Assembly (NCBI GenBank): GCA_017165825.1
Contig: CM029381.1
Span: 1,098,649 to 1,162,648 of the forward strand
Direction: 5' to 3'
Source: Hepsetus odoe
Taxonomy: Eukaryota; Chordata; Actinopteri; Characiformes; Hepsetidae
DNA: 64,000 bases
The notes below the pieces were generated by a model. The model saw only the letters and a program-made list of their open reading frames with translations. It searched no databases and was not told the DNA's origin. Below, piece after piece: positions 10,975 through 21,605 of this stretch. Numbering within the stretch: position 1 is the first letter of the stretch; the number at the start of each line of letters is the position of its first letter. The translations under genes were made by a program, and so were the position numbers.

Positions 10975-11380
10975 CCTGTGTTTATCAGTATTGAGGGAGA
11001 AGAAGGTGACGTGTGTGGTTTGTGACGTGACCGCTGCGTGACGCAAATTCCGGCGCTCGAGCGCGGAGACGGTGTTCGGCTCCAGAGAGTTTAAATCCGC
11101 TCCAGCCCTAAGGACTCCCTTTACTTTGAAAAATAACGTTTATCACTTCCGGATATCCTTCCGCTCTGGAAAGTAGTCCGCAATGGGTCGAGCGGACGGA
11201 AACGAGGTTCCCTTCTAAGGGCCCTCCCTGGTGCCGTTTGGAGCGGACCCACAGGGACTGTGTGCACAGGCGGGTGACGAACAGCGCACACCGGGGAGGA
11301 GAACATGTTTCCGCGAATAAAACCGCAGAACCGCCGCTCGATACATGCTTGACTTTTGGCAGTGAGGCGGCTCTCCGGCC
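10975..11380 (+). promoter_or_regulatory. CpG-rich promoter and 5' UTR of the zinc-finger gene
   Basis: Composition changes from AT-rich (10560-10900) to CpG-rich. A CRE-like TGACGTGA lies at 11023-11030 and an ETS-type ACTTCCGGA at 11145-11153. There is no TATA box at a sensible distance. This fits a housekeeping CpG-island promoter for the ATG at 11381. The exact start site cannot be read. Confidence 0.6.
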
Positions 11381-14300
11381 ATGGCGGCCTTCGTGGTGAG
11401 TATTTTATCTGAAAAAAGCTTAAAAACCCACATTCGGCGGTTTAATCGGCTGTGTTTTGCAGGCTCCGCAATTTGCGTAACTTCCGGATTCAGGACATCG
11501 GCCGCGTCCCTTTTCACTGCCCCATAAAAATACTCCCTCATAAAAACACTCCTTCATTAAAACACGCCCCCCATAAAAACACTCCTTCATAAAACACTCC
11601 CCCATTAAACACGCCCCTCATAAAAACACTCCTTCATTAAACACTCCTTCATTAAACACTCCTTCATAAAAACACTCTCTCATTAAAACACTCTCTCATT
11701 AAAACACTCTCTCATTATACATTCTGTCATTAAACACACCTTCATTAAACACTCAATAATAAAATCACTCCATCATTAAACACTCTTGGATAAAAACACC
11801 CCCGCATAGAAACACTCTGTTATAAATACACTCCTTGGGTAAAAACACCTCCTCATAAAACACTCCTTCATAAAAGCACTCTCAGATAAAAACACTCATT
11901 CATAGAAACACTCTGCCAAAAAACAATCCTTCATAGAAACACTCCCTGATAAAAGCACTCCCTCATAGAAACACTCCTTCCTAAAAGCACTCTCAGATAA
12001 AAACACTCATTCATAGAAACACTCACGCTATCCGTCCGTCCGTCTGTGTGTTTGTCTGTCTGTGTGTCTATCCGTCTGTGTGTTTGTCTGTCTGTCTGTG
12101 TGTCTATCCGTCTGTCTGTGTGTCTATCCGTCTGTCTGTGTGTCTATCCGTCTGTCTGTGTGTTTGTCTGTCTGCGTGTCTATCCGTCTGTCTGCGTGTT
12201 TGTCCGTCTGTCTGTGTGTCTATCCGTCTGTGTGTCTGTCTGTGTGTCTATCTGTCTGTGTATTGGTGTATTAGTCTGCTCATCTGTCTTTGGTATGAGA
12301 TCTTATATATCGATGTAATTATGAGAGATGATCTTGAGAAGAGTGTCGATAATCATAAAGAGATGTTTTTAGTTTTCACAGTGAGAACGTTTCTCTTTAT
12401 CGTGACTTTATGCGGCGGAAACAGGCTGCCGTAATCTGTCTGTCGTATTGTTTTTAGTTTTAGGACATTTTAAGTCATAAAGTCATAATCAGGAGAATTT
12501 CTCCCTATTAAATGAATTTAAATCATTACTGTGAGGAAATTTCTTATCATTAACTTTTTTCTTTATGCGGCAGATAAAGGCTTCCATGTGTTTGTTATTG
12601 ACGCTTTAAATCAAAATGATTATTATTTACATTTACGGCATTTAGCAGACGCTCTTATCCAGAGCGACTTCCATGCCCTAATTACAGGGACAGTCCCCCT
12701 GGAGACACTCAGGGTTAAGGGTCTTGCTCAGGGACCCAGTGGTGGTAGTGCTGGAGGTGGGATTCGAACCTGGGACCTCTTGATCCAGAGGTCCGTAGGC
12801 AGGTACCACCACTAGACCACCAGCACCCATTATTCATAATAACCTCTAGGTGAATCCCACCTCCAGCTCTACCACCACTGGGTTCCTGAGCCAAACTCCA
12901 GGTTGCTCCAGCGGGACTGTCCCTGTAGTTAATGAACTGTAATTAACTCACTCTGCACAAGACTTACTTCACTCGCATCAGGTTCAAATACAACTGCAGG
13001 CCAAGTCCAGCTACTAATCTAATAATCCTAAAGATTATAAATAGTGCTGCTATGATTAAAAATAATCAACAAAACTGTTCACGTCATTCACATTTTCCAT
13101 GTTCGTTCACGTCTTAATAAATACACCGCGTTCCAAATTATTATGCAAGTTGTATTTAAGTGTCATAAAGATTAAATATTGTGTTTTTCAATTAAACTCA
13201 TGGATGTTATTGTGTCTCAGAGCTCTTTGGATCGCTGAAATTAATCTGGGTCACCTGTGATAACCAGTTTGCCAGGTGAGCCCAATTAAAGGAAAAACTC
13301 CTGAAGAAGGATGTTCCACATTATTAAGCAGACCACCGTTTTCAAGCAGTATGGCAAAGAAGAAGGATCTCTGCTGCCGAAAGCGTGAAATAGTTGAATG
13401 CCTTGGAGAAGGTGTCAAAACCGTAGATATTTCACAAAAACCTAAGCGTGATCATCGTACTGTTAAGAGATTTGTGGCCGATCAGAGCGCACACGGGTTC
13501 GTGCAGATAACGGCACAATGAGGAAGGTTTCTGTACATCGGATTAAGAGAGCAACTGCCAGAATGTCATTACAAAGCAGCAAACAGGTATTTGAAGCTGC
13601 TGATGCCGCTGGAGTCCCGCGAACGTCAAGGTGTAGGACCTCCAGAGGCTTGCAGTTAGCAATAAACCTTCTGTTCGGCCACCCCAAATGCTCAATGCTC
13701 GCGAGCAGAAACGGCTGCTTTCCGTGAAAATCATCTTCATGCAGGACAACGCACCTCTGGGATACCAGAGGAACACCTCTGCATCACTGGCTGCTTTCGG
13801 CATAAAAGGAGAGAAACTCTGGTGTGGCCCCCGTCCTCCCCTGACCTCAGTCCCATTGAGAACCTTTGGAGCATCCTAAAGCAGCAGATCTATGAGGGTG
13901 GGAGGCAGTGCACGTCCCAACAGCAGCTCTGGGAGGCTGTTCTGACATCCTGCAAAGAAATTCAAGCAGAAACTCTCCAAAAACCCACAAGTTCAAGTGA
14001 TGCAAGAATCGTGAAGCTGCTATCAAACAAGAGCTCCTGCGTTAATCTGGAACTTGACCTGTTAAGATGTTTTTGATTGATTTCAGTAAATACCACCTCC
14101 TAATGCTGCAAATTCAACCAATGACCATTTTCAGTTCTTTACAACCTAGAAAATGTGTTGAAGCTCTGTTGTGTGTAATAATTTTGGAACAGTGCACTTT
14201 AAGTTTGTTATTTTTGAAAAACACGCCGTTATCATTGGGAGGTTTGTTCAGTAAAAGTCAGATTATACTCGAATGGCTGATGACTCGAATGATGCTGACG

Positions 14301-17300
14301 GTCACGTGCATCCACTATTTAGGAAACTCAGAGAGAAATATCACTCGCATAATAATTTGGAACGCGGTGTAGCCTTTAGCGGTTACTTAAGTCCAGTTTA
14401 AATGAGAAACAGTGTGTCTTGTGTCGTTTAGATCTGTTTAGTAAATGTATCACAAGGGGGAGCTGTTGGACCAAATTGGTTACTATGTGCCTCACTGAAA
14501 GGGAGGAAACTGGCACCAGCAGGCGCTCAGTAAAGTTACGTTTAAAAACCGTGTGTATGATGCATCAGCCAGATTTTAAGGAATGACAGAGTACTTTCTT
14601 GGCTTTTCGTGATTGAGACTTCCTTTGTAAAAACCTTACCGAAGCACGTCCCCTCGTCTTCACTGCGTCTCGTCCCCTTCCAGGCCCACCCTTCCGTCCG
14701 GATCAGAGGTACAGAGCACACCTACACTCCCGTCCTGTGTCAGGACGAGAGGTGCGACGGACGCAACAAGGGCGTCCACATGCACTGCCCGCTGTGTACG
14801 GTGTTGGAGGCTTATCAGGACCCCGTCATTCTCCGGGCACATTTCCGCATCAAACACGTCGACAAAGGCATCGACTTTGCAGGTGAGATAGAGATGGAAA
14901 TCTTCATGAGACGTTTAATCAGAAAAGGACACAAAGTTTTGAGCTGATGATATTTTCTAGAAGTTTTGGCCTACATCTGGACAAAGAAAAAGTGAAAAAA
15001 TCACTCCTTCTGTGCTCTGAGAGAAAGACATGGTGTTAGTGTCCTCCTTAGGAGATCTTAGGAGAACCAGAAGCAATCGAGTGATTGTTTTCTTTTCTTA
15101 AGATCCCATGAACTCATATCCTCAGTATGTCAAAGATAAGACAGTCTGGCTTTAAGAGTGTTTTTGCACCAACAAAAAGTGATTCCCAAGCAAAGCTTAA
15201 AGAAATGAGGCTCAAGGCTTTTGCCGAGCACTGAATTGAAGATGGTTACGTATTTATTTAACCGTCACCTCGGGCTTTCAGGCTTGAAGGTGCTGCGCTG
15301 CTGCAACCACTGTGAGATTGTGGGCACCATTAAAGGAGAGAAGAGGTTCAAAGGAGCTCACTGGCACTGCTACCGCTGCCAGAACGGCTTCAACAGGCGG
15401 GACGAGGCCATCAAGCACTACAAGACGCACTTCCGAAACCCACACACCACCTTTCAGATTCAGGTCACGCAGGTGAGTGTGCCTTTTTTTTTTTCTTTTT
15501 GTTTCCTAAAAACGTGCTCGCACAAAGATCACTCTGAGAGGAGCATCATCCCGAGCACTCCTTATGAGGTTCCCACTTGGGTGCACTCTGTCAAGTGCGC
15601 CTGACGACAAGGGGTCATAGAGAGAAAAGGCTCCCACTGCTGCCATCTTTTTGCGTGTTTTTGAAGTGCAGGGTCGGCCAGTCAGAAACCGGAGCTGAAG
15701 TGAAGTGAAGCGGTCACCGCTCGCAAAACTCTTAAATTACCACGACGACCGGAGAGAAAATGCCAAAGCGACTGCCAAAAAAGCTGCATGGGTTTTAGAT
15801 GCATTTCAAAAATGACGCGGTTTAATTTAGCAACATTTAAAAAAAATTGTTTCATAATGAACACAACTTTTTAAATAAATGTGTAGTTTTTAAGAATTAT
15901 TTGGGAATTTATTGCCAAAAAAAGAATGTGTTGCTTAATTTAATAACAATAATTTTATTTATTTATTTAATTAATTAATTATTTAATCATGCCAAATTGC
16001 ACTCGCTTTCTTGTCGTTTTTGACGCTTTTTTGTGTTGATACACAGAAAACTTGCTCCCTAACCAGGGAAGAAAGGCTCCCGAAGCCAGGACTTGGCCTG
16101 CAGGACTGAGCAGAAACGTGCAGTTTGTTTTATGCCTTTTCAGGATGTGAACTGCAGGCAGTACTACAGCGGCAGCTCGGAGGCTCATGCTAAAGCGTAC
16201 AGCGGACTGGCCGTCAGTCTGGATCCGGTCGGCGACGCCACCGCTGCTGTCGGATCCATCGTGACTCAGCCGGTCCTGACCACCTCCTCCGACACCGAGG
16301 CTGCCACTTTACTCACCGTCGAGCACAAAGTAGGCTTGTTGGATTCAGATCCAGCCTTTTCTTTTAACCGGCCATCGGTGCGCAGCCATGTCCATGTCCA
16401 GTGATGGGGACGGTACCTTGCTCAAGAGTACCTCAGGTCAAACTACTGGTCTGGGATTCAAACCCACGACCTTCCGATGCTGGAGCCTGTTCCCGAAACG
16501 CTAGAACGCCACCGCCCCTTCGAGTGTGGCATTTTATTTATCTGAAAGCAAAAATAATAACGAACAAATCAAATAGCAACTAATTATTATTACATTTTCA
16601 ATATTCTGATAAAATATATTCAAAGAATATTAATAAAAAACTTTCTGTAGTTCCTTATATCATGTCTGCATATTTAATGTCTTCAGGTCTGAGTTCAAAG
16701 CTGAAAACATTAGTGGGGCAGCGGTCGCTGAGTGGTTAAAGATTAGGCCCCAGGATTGGAAAGTCATGGGTTCGAATCCTAGACCCGAAAGCTGCCCTTG
16801 AGCTACCCTCGAGTAAGGCACTGTGCCCATCACTGCTCCCCAGGTGCTTAGCTGCCCCCTGCTGCACGTGTTTGTGCGCGTTAAATGTAGAGGATGTGTT
16901 TCGTTCAGTGTGCTGTGTTTCACAATTACAAGAATAGTCACTTTCACTTTAAAAATGGATGAGTGGATTTTGAGCCGTTCTTTTTTGCTTCTCTTTCTGC
17001 TTTGATGAATTCATGTTGAAGGGCTCGACTTTAAGAATCTTTTGCCATAAAAATGAGTCCAAACAGACCTGTCATTACCGCCGCCCTGTTTCACCATCAC
17101 CAAGCAGCCTGATTTGATCAAAAATCTACATTTAATTTGTATTAAATCCTGTTTTAAGGAAGACGCCGAGAGCAATGGCATTCCCCTTGGGGCTGAGGAA
17201 GAAGTGGGCTCTTCCCAGCATGCATCGGAGCAAAGCCAGACCCTGGTTCTGATGGACTCTGATGGGCCGACGGGCAGCCTGATCTACGACGAGGCGACGG

Positions 17301-18726
17301 GGATCCTTACCGAACAGGTTGTTGCTTAAAAAACACACATTCATACACACTCTAACACACGTTTTCAAGCCAAGAATCCCTATCATAATACAGGATAGCT
17401 GTTTGCACCATTTTTTAAATCTCTTGTTATAAAACCAGAACGTATTATCGTTCGTAACTGCCGCCAATGTGAAATTTTTACATCATAAGTGTGGTCGGAA
17501 CGTCTGGGCTGCTGTGTTCGCCGGTCTGAACCCTCATCGTGATTTCGTTTTAGAGCGGGGAGAGTCTGGAGCTCCAGAAACGCTTGCTGGAGCTCAGTCA
17601 GCAAGTAGAAGATCTTCGGCAGGAGAAAGAGAGCACAGAGAAGAGTTTACGGGCTGAAATTAAACAGCTGAAAGAGCAGGTGTGTTTGTGGATGTTTCCG
17701 TGCCCCCTCGTGGGATAAACTTGTCTTTTTTTTTAAACCTCTTTTTAACTTTCTCTAGTTTGAGGAAGTTGACTGTAAGCGCCTTATATGGAAGTCGTAG
17801 GGGTGTGCATTGATTGGTTCAGGCATCAGGGTTATGTTTGGCAGCCTACACTGTTTAGAAGTTAATATTGACTTTTTATTGCAATATTTTAAGCAATAGA
17901 ATTCTTTATAATATCGAATTCGTTAATATTATTTTTTTCATATTTCCGAAGTTTTGCTGAAGAAAATAATACAACACTTTAAAAAAGCAGTGGTTGACTG
18001 TTCAGCCATTATACTATCCATCCTCACATCGTTGATCTTGTTCAGGTGGCCAGTCTGGTTCAGTCCAATGTGAAAATGTTTGAGGAGCTACAGACATACC
18101 AGTGTCCAGACCACAGCCAGCACAGAGTGGCCAGACTGGTGAGTTTCTTGGGTTCCTTCGTCTTCTCAACACCACTACTTTTCAGTTAGAGGCGGTTTTC
18201 AGTGACTGGATCAGTCTTTGTGGCAGAAGTAAACTTTTGGCTCTCAGATTGTTAAAATTCACGATCAGTTCATGACGGATTGCTTGTCTGTTTGGCTTTG
18301 CCGTTGCAGATGGAGAGTCTGCAGGCCCAGCATAAAAACCTGCTCCAGGCTCAGCTGGCTTCACTGATGCAGGAGTTCCACTCTCAGACCAACATCGCAT
18401 CCCTCAACGGCCACTCGGAGGAGCTCAGCACCGCACCAGAGCCGTCTGAGGTGCAGGGGATCGTAGGTGGCACCCTAACAGCACTGGAGCTCATTGAAGT
18501 GCAGCTCCAGCCCGAGCAGGATGAACTGAGGGGGCAGATGATGAAGCTCAGGGCCGTGCAGGCAGAAACGCTCCCAGGCCTGGAGAGCCCCAGATCGGAC
18601 ACGGCTTTACCAGACATCTCCCAGGACGTGGAGGCTAAACAGGACGTCCCTCCGGTGTCTCGGAAGCGCGGTTCAGAGCATGACTGTGGAGGAAGCAGTG
18701 AAAGCAAAATCCCGCGTGTCAGCTAA
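11381..18726 (+). CDS. two-zinc-finger, coiled-coil protein (461 aa, 8 exons)
   Basis: Coding exons, all with GT/AG borders and matching phases: 11381-11395, 14684-14882, 15282-15472, 16144-16329, 17159-17317, 17554-17679, 18046-18138, 18310-18726. The start is ATGGCGGCC after GCCGGCC, a good Kozak context; exon 1 encodes only MAAFV. Residues 40-63 form a C-x2-C-x14-H-x4-H finger and 101-121 a canonical C-x2-C-x12-H-x3-H finger; Cys 24/29 and 79/82 could form additional zinc sites. Residues 251-323 are rich in Leu, Glu, Lys and Gln in heptad-like order (LELQKRLLELSQQVEDL), a likely coiled coil. The C-terminus is acidic and Ser/Pro-rich and ends with KRGSEHDCGG, then KIPRVS, a possible nuclear signal. 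Likely a nuclear nucleic-acid or chromatin protein. I do not recognise the family name. Zinc-finger exons are very regular, so the gene looks intact. Confidence 0.85.
11521..12027 (+). repeat. minisatellite, 16-18 bp unit, intron 1
   Basis: About 30 imperfect copies of a TCATAAAAACACTCCT-like unit, with length and base variation. It lies 125 bases after exon 1 of the zinc-finger gene. Confidence 0.9.
12028..12285 (+). repeat. TCTG/TGTC simple-repeat array
   Basis: Alternating GTCTGTCTGTGTGTCTATCC blocks. It is open in all three forward frames (Cys/Ser/Val-rich), which is compositional. Confidence 0.92.
12618..12832 (-). mobile_element. tRNA-derived SINE (type B)
   Basis: On the minus strand it starts with the tRNA-like head (B box GGTTCGAATCCCACC, read from 12755-12770) and ends in CGTAAATGTAAAT. 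It is the reverse orientation of the copy at 19486. Confidence 0.82.
12850..12935 (+). mobile_element. type B SINE fragment
   Basis: GAATCCCACCTCCAGC, then CCACTGGGTTCCTGAGC and GGGACTGTCCCTGTAG. It is opposite to its neighbour at 12618, so the two fragments form a short inverted pair. Confidence 0.7.
13122..14371 (+). mobile_element. Tc1/mariner-type transposon with perfect 25-bp ends
   Basis: Bases 13122-13146 and 14347-14371 are exact inverted copies, including the flanking TA on both sides (outer sequence ACCGCGTTCCAAATTATTA). The interior encodes a decayed transposase: MAKKKDLCCRKREIVECLG at 13351, FMQDNAPLGY (second catalytic Asp) near 13737, and SSPDLSPIENLWSILKQQIY (third acidic residue) near 13837. 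Frameshifts break it and a deletion near 13725 removes the segment that should hold the first catalytic Asp. It lies in intron 1 of the zinc-finger gene. Confidence 0.9.
13351..14076 (+). pseudogene. Tc1-like transposase remnant
   Basis: Three plus-strand frames together cover an N-terminal helix-turn-helix part (REIVECLGEGVKTVDISQ), a middle part with the VHRIKRATARMS region, and a C-terminal catalytic part (MQDNAP and SPDLSPIENLW). The pieces need at least two frame changes and lack the middle of the catalytic core, so no working enzyme is encoded. Confidence 0.85.
16395..16518 (-). mobile_element. type A SINE, 5' part
   Basis: The reverse strand contains the head with TGGGTTTGAATCCCAGACC and the AAGGTACCGTCCCC body motif. 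It lies in intron 4 of the zinc-finger gene. Confidence 0.75.
16714..16952 (+). mobile_element. type A SINE, complete
   Basis: GGGGCAGCGGTCGCTGAGTG (A-box region), ATGGGTTCGAATCCTAGACC (B box), body with GAGTAAGGCACTGTGCCCAT and tail GTCACTTTCACTTT. It lies in intron 4, 200 bases from an inverted partner at 16395. Confidence 0.85.
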
Positions 18727-18999
18727 CAAGAAATTTCCAGCTTTTGTTTTTTTTCCTTCAGAATTTCGCCTGTTTCCGTCATGCATGCGATACCTCTGGG
18801 ACTTTCTGCTGGGCAGGGACGGACCACATGGACAGAATTCCATTTTGAGATTATGTGTCTGGATCATCAGCCGATTTGAACGTCGATCTGAAAAACGCCA
18901 GCTGCCCTTTAGATTCTGAGATTTCATGGACCAACAGAAAAAGGTCCAAAATGACTCTTCTTCATTATCAGTCATACGGGGTTCGCTACTTTCTCATCA

Positions 19000-19016
19000 A
19001 ATAAAAATTCAATAAA
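19000..19016 (+). promoter_or_regulatory. polyadenylation signals of the zinc-finger gene
   Basis: Two AATAAA hexamers, at 19000-19005 and 19011-19016, lie 274 bases after the stop codon. They give a compact 3' UTR of about 300 bases. Confidence 0.7.
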
Positions 19017-19395
19017 CGCTGATTCCAAAAAATTGTGTCTTTCTGTCGCCTTTAGGGATGCATGATCAATTTTGTGATTATAGCTTTGTATATTCTGATT
19101 TGCGATGGCTTTCAACATGTTAAAGGACCGATGTTTTTTGGGGGGAAAAAAGTATAAGTATGCAGTATAAAAACAAAGATCATTTACATGGTTAACACTG
19201 TTAGAATGAAGTGAAGGAATTAACATAGACTGTGCAAGAATGAATAAAGGTTCATGATGTTTTTGGTCAAAATGACGTGGGAAAATTGAAACAAGCAAAA
19301 GGTTAAAAAGGTCTTTTAAAATCATGCTCTATAATGTGACAGGAGACTGGACATAATCTGACACAAATGATTAATCGATTCATCAAAACACTCAT

Positions 19396-20105
19396 CTGGC
19401 TCATTTCAGCTGCTCCCATTTAGGGGTTGCCACAGTGGATCAGCCGTCTCAGCTGAAATGAAAGAGGGCGATCCACAATCCTTTGGGGGTGGTGTTCTAG
19501 TGGTGGGTACTTGCCTACAGACCTCTGGATCAAGAAGTCCCTGGTTCGAATCCCACCTCTAGCACTACCACCACTGGGTCCCTGAGCAAGACCCTTAACC
19601 CTGAATTGCTCCAGGGGGGACTGTCCCTGTAATTAGAACATGTAAGTCGCTCTGGATAAAAGCGTCTGCTAAATGCTGTAAATGTAAATGTCTACATTTC
19701 TTCCTGTCCTCTGCATCTTCCTCCTTCAAACCGATCACCTGCATGTCCTCGCTCATCACGTCCATAAACCTCCTCTTTGTTCTTCCTCTTCTGCTCTTTC
19801 CTGGCAGCTCCATCTTCAACATCCTCCACCCAATATAATCCTCGTCTCTCCTCTGGACACGTCCAAACCAACGCAACCTTGCTTCTCTAACTTTGTCTCC
19901 AAAATGTCCAACCTGAGCTGTCCCTCTAATACACTCATTTCTAATCCTGTCCATCCTCGTCACACCCAACGAAGATCTCAGCATCTTTAACTCTGACACC
20001 TCCAGCTCGCCTGCTGTCTTTTCATCAGTGTCTCCCACCCGTACAACATAGCTGGTTTCACTACCATCCTGTAAACATTCCCTTTTATTCTCATTGGTAC
20101 CTGTC
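19396..20105 (-). mobile_element. RTE-like LINE 3' end, interrupted by a SINE
   Basis: On the minus strand, 20038-19700 encodes the C-terminal region of an RTE-type reverse transcriptase (LKMLRSSLGVTRMDRIRNEC, REARLRWFGRVQRRDED, GRTKRRFMDVM). The 3' end at 19396-19451 contains the family terminus read as GGGGTTGCCACAGTGGATCA on the plus strand. The SINE at about 19452-19690 splits it. Confidence 0.85.
19486..19690 (+). mobile_element. type B SINE, inserted into the RTE LINE
   Basis: A-box-like TCTAGTGGTGGGTACTTG, B box GGTTCGAATCCCACC, body CACTGGGTCCCTGAGCAAGA and GTAAGTCGCTCTGGATAAAA, tail TGTAAATGTAAATG. Flanking LINE text resumes at 19691, with a possible GTCT direct repeat. Confidence 0.85.
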
Positions 20106-20189
20106 TGTTACAGATCAGGTACAGAATCTAACTGAAATGCCTTTGTTTGGGTAAAAGTTCAGGCTGTCGATCTCATGACCTACAGGGTG

Positions 20190-20375
20190 GTGGTGTTGCC
20201 CTGCAGTGATGAGGTTGTGGGTTTGATTCCCACACGGGTTCTTTCTGTTTGCAGTGTCTTCGGTTCCGCTAGATTTTTCCCATGGTCCAAAGACAAAGCC
20301 CAAGTGGTGGATATAAGATACTAAATTGTCTCTGAAATGTGACATCCCGGAGACGGAGCAGGGACCTGTCCAGAG
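20190..20375 (+). mobile_element. type C SINE, degraded
   Basis: GTGGGTTTGATTCCCACACG, GGTCCAAAGACAAAGCCCAAG and GGACCTGTCCAG match the common body in order, with decay. Confidence 0.55.
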
Positions 20376-20776
20376 GTCCAGATGATGGAAGGAAGCTTCA
20401 TTCAAAAAAGGTGTTCTTTGCTACTCTTCCACGCACTGCAAATGGGATTTATGTGTCCATGATCACAGGTGGCAATGAGCCAGTGTCTCTCTTAGAGGCC
20501 AAATACACTGCTTGTGATGGGACCAGCCAGGGATTACTGCAGATGGAAGATTGTGCCGCTGTCCCTCGATGAGGATTCCAGAGTCCCCCGGTCCTGAGAT
20601 ACACAGCTGTACGTCTCATTGTCCTCTTATGATCAGGTCACTCAAGGTGTGAAGCTCTGGCTCTGGACATGTCATTAGTTGAAGACTACCTGTTCCTAAA
20701 GCCCAGACAATACTGATCACACTATGAAAGAAATGATTAATGTATAGAGGCCTAGTGCATAGGGGATGAATCTTGA

Positions 20777-20779
<3 letters not shown>

Positions 20780-20844
<65 letters not shown>
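20780..20844 (+). repeat. TG then GA microsatellite
   Basis: A short TG run followed by about 28 GA units. It ends about 35 bases before the likely mzt2b 5' exon region. Confidence 0.95.
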
Positions 20845-20847
<3 letters not shown>

Positions 20848-20869
20848 CCATCCTAAACACCTAAGAGAG

Positions 20870-20984
20870 AGGGGATGGGATGGTCTGGCCTGCGCATCTC
20901 CTGCGCACCGCTAGGTGGCATCAAGGCGCTTTTGGAGGTTTGGCTGCAGAAGAAGAGCGCAGCTCCTGTCGGCTCTGCTTTATT
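20870..20984 (+). promoter_or_regulatory. putative promoter / noncoding exon 1 of mzt2b
   Basis: GC-rich sequence ending in a donor TTATT/GTGAGT at 20985. The next exon begins at 21588 after TTTCCAG and carries 18 bases of 5' UTR before the ATG. No TATA box is seen. The start of transcription is a guess. Confidence 0.5.
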
Positions 20985-21605
20985 GTGAGTATTTTTTGTT
21001 AAAGTTCAATGGCTTTTACTTTTATTTCACCTCTTTTTGTATGTTACGTGACAATTTAACACATTTATTATGAATAGATCACTCCTGTTGTTTTATTCTG
21101 CCCATAATCGAAGTTTTAAGCTCTCAGAAACATGCTAAGCTAACAACTAGCCGCTGATAAGCTGTGTTTGGAGATGTTTACAATCAAAAAGGGGGAAATT
21201 ACAGTTTAGCAGAGGATGCAGTGGTAACTGGATGATTTGGAGAAAGGTTTAAAGTTAATGTCGTCTAAAAAGTGGGTAAAATGGTGGAAAAGTAGCTAAA
21301 GTAACCTCACAGACTCAGAATGAGGGTACATGTTGTGGAGTTACTTTAACTGCTGAGGTACAGCGACTGGGCTGAAAGTGAGAGCCAAAAACATTTAACT
21401 TCCTGTTGTTTACAGGGTCCCGTTTATCTCTTTGCCTCTCTCTCTTTCATCTATGTTTGATTTCTTCTCATTCTATATTATTCTTCCCATTCCCTCTCTT
21501 TTACTGTCCTGTTACTCTATCGCTCCATTATCATCTCAATCTCTGCCACCACCACATCTCTCTTCACGAAATTCCCTGCTTTTCCAGGGTCCTGCCAGAC
21601 ACCTG

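Noticed and set aside
11521..12027. CRISPR-like regular repeats
   Set aside because: Units are contiguous, without unique spacers, and the genome is eukaryotic. It is a minisatellite.
12048..12434. Cys/Ser/Val-rich 128-codon ORF
   Set aside because: Produced by the TCTG/TGTC repeat inside intron 1 of the zinc-finger gene.
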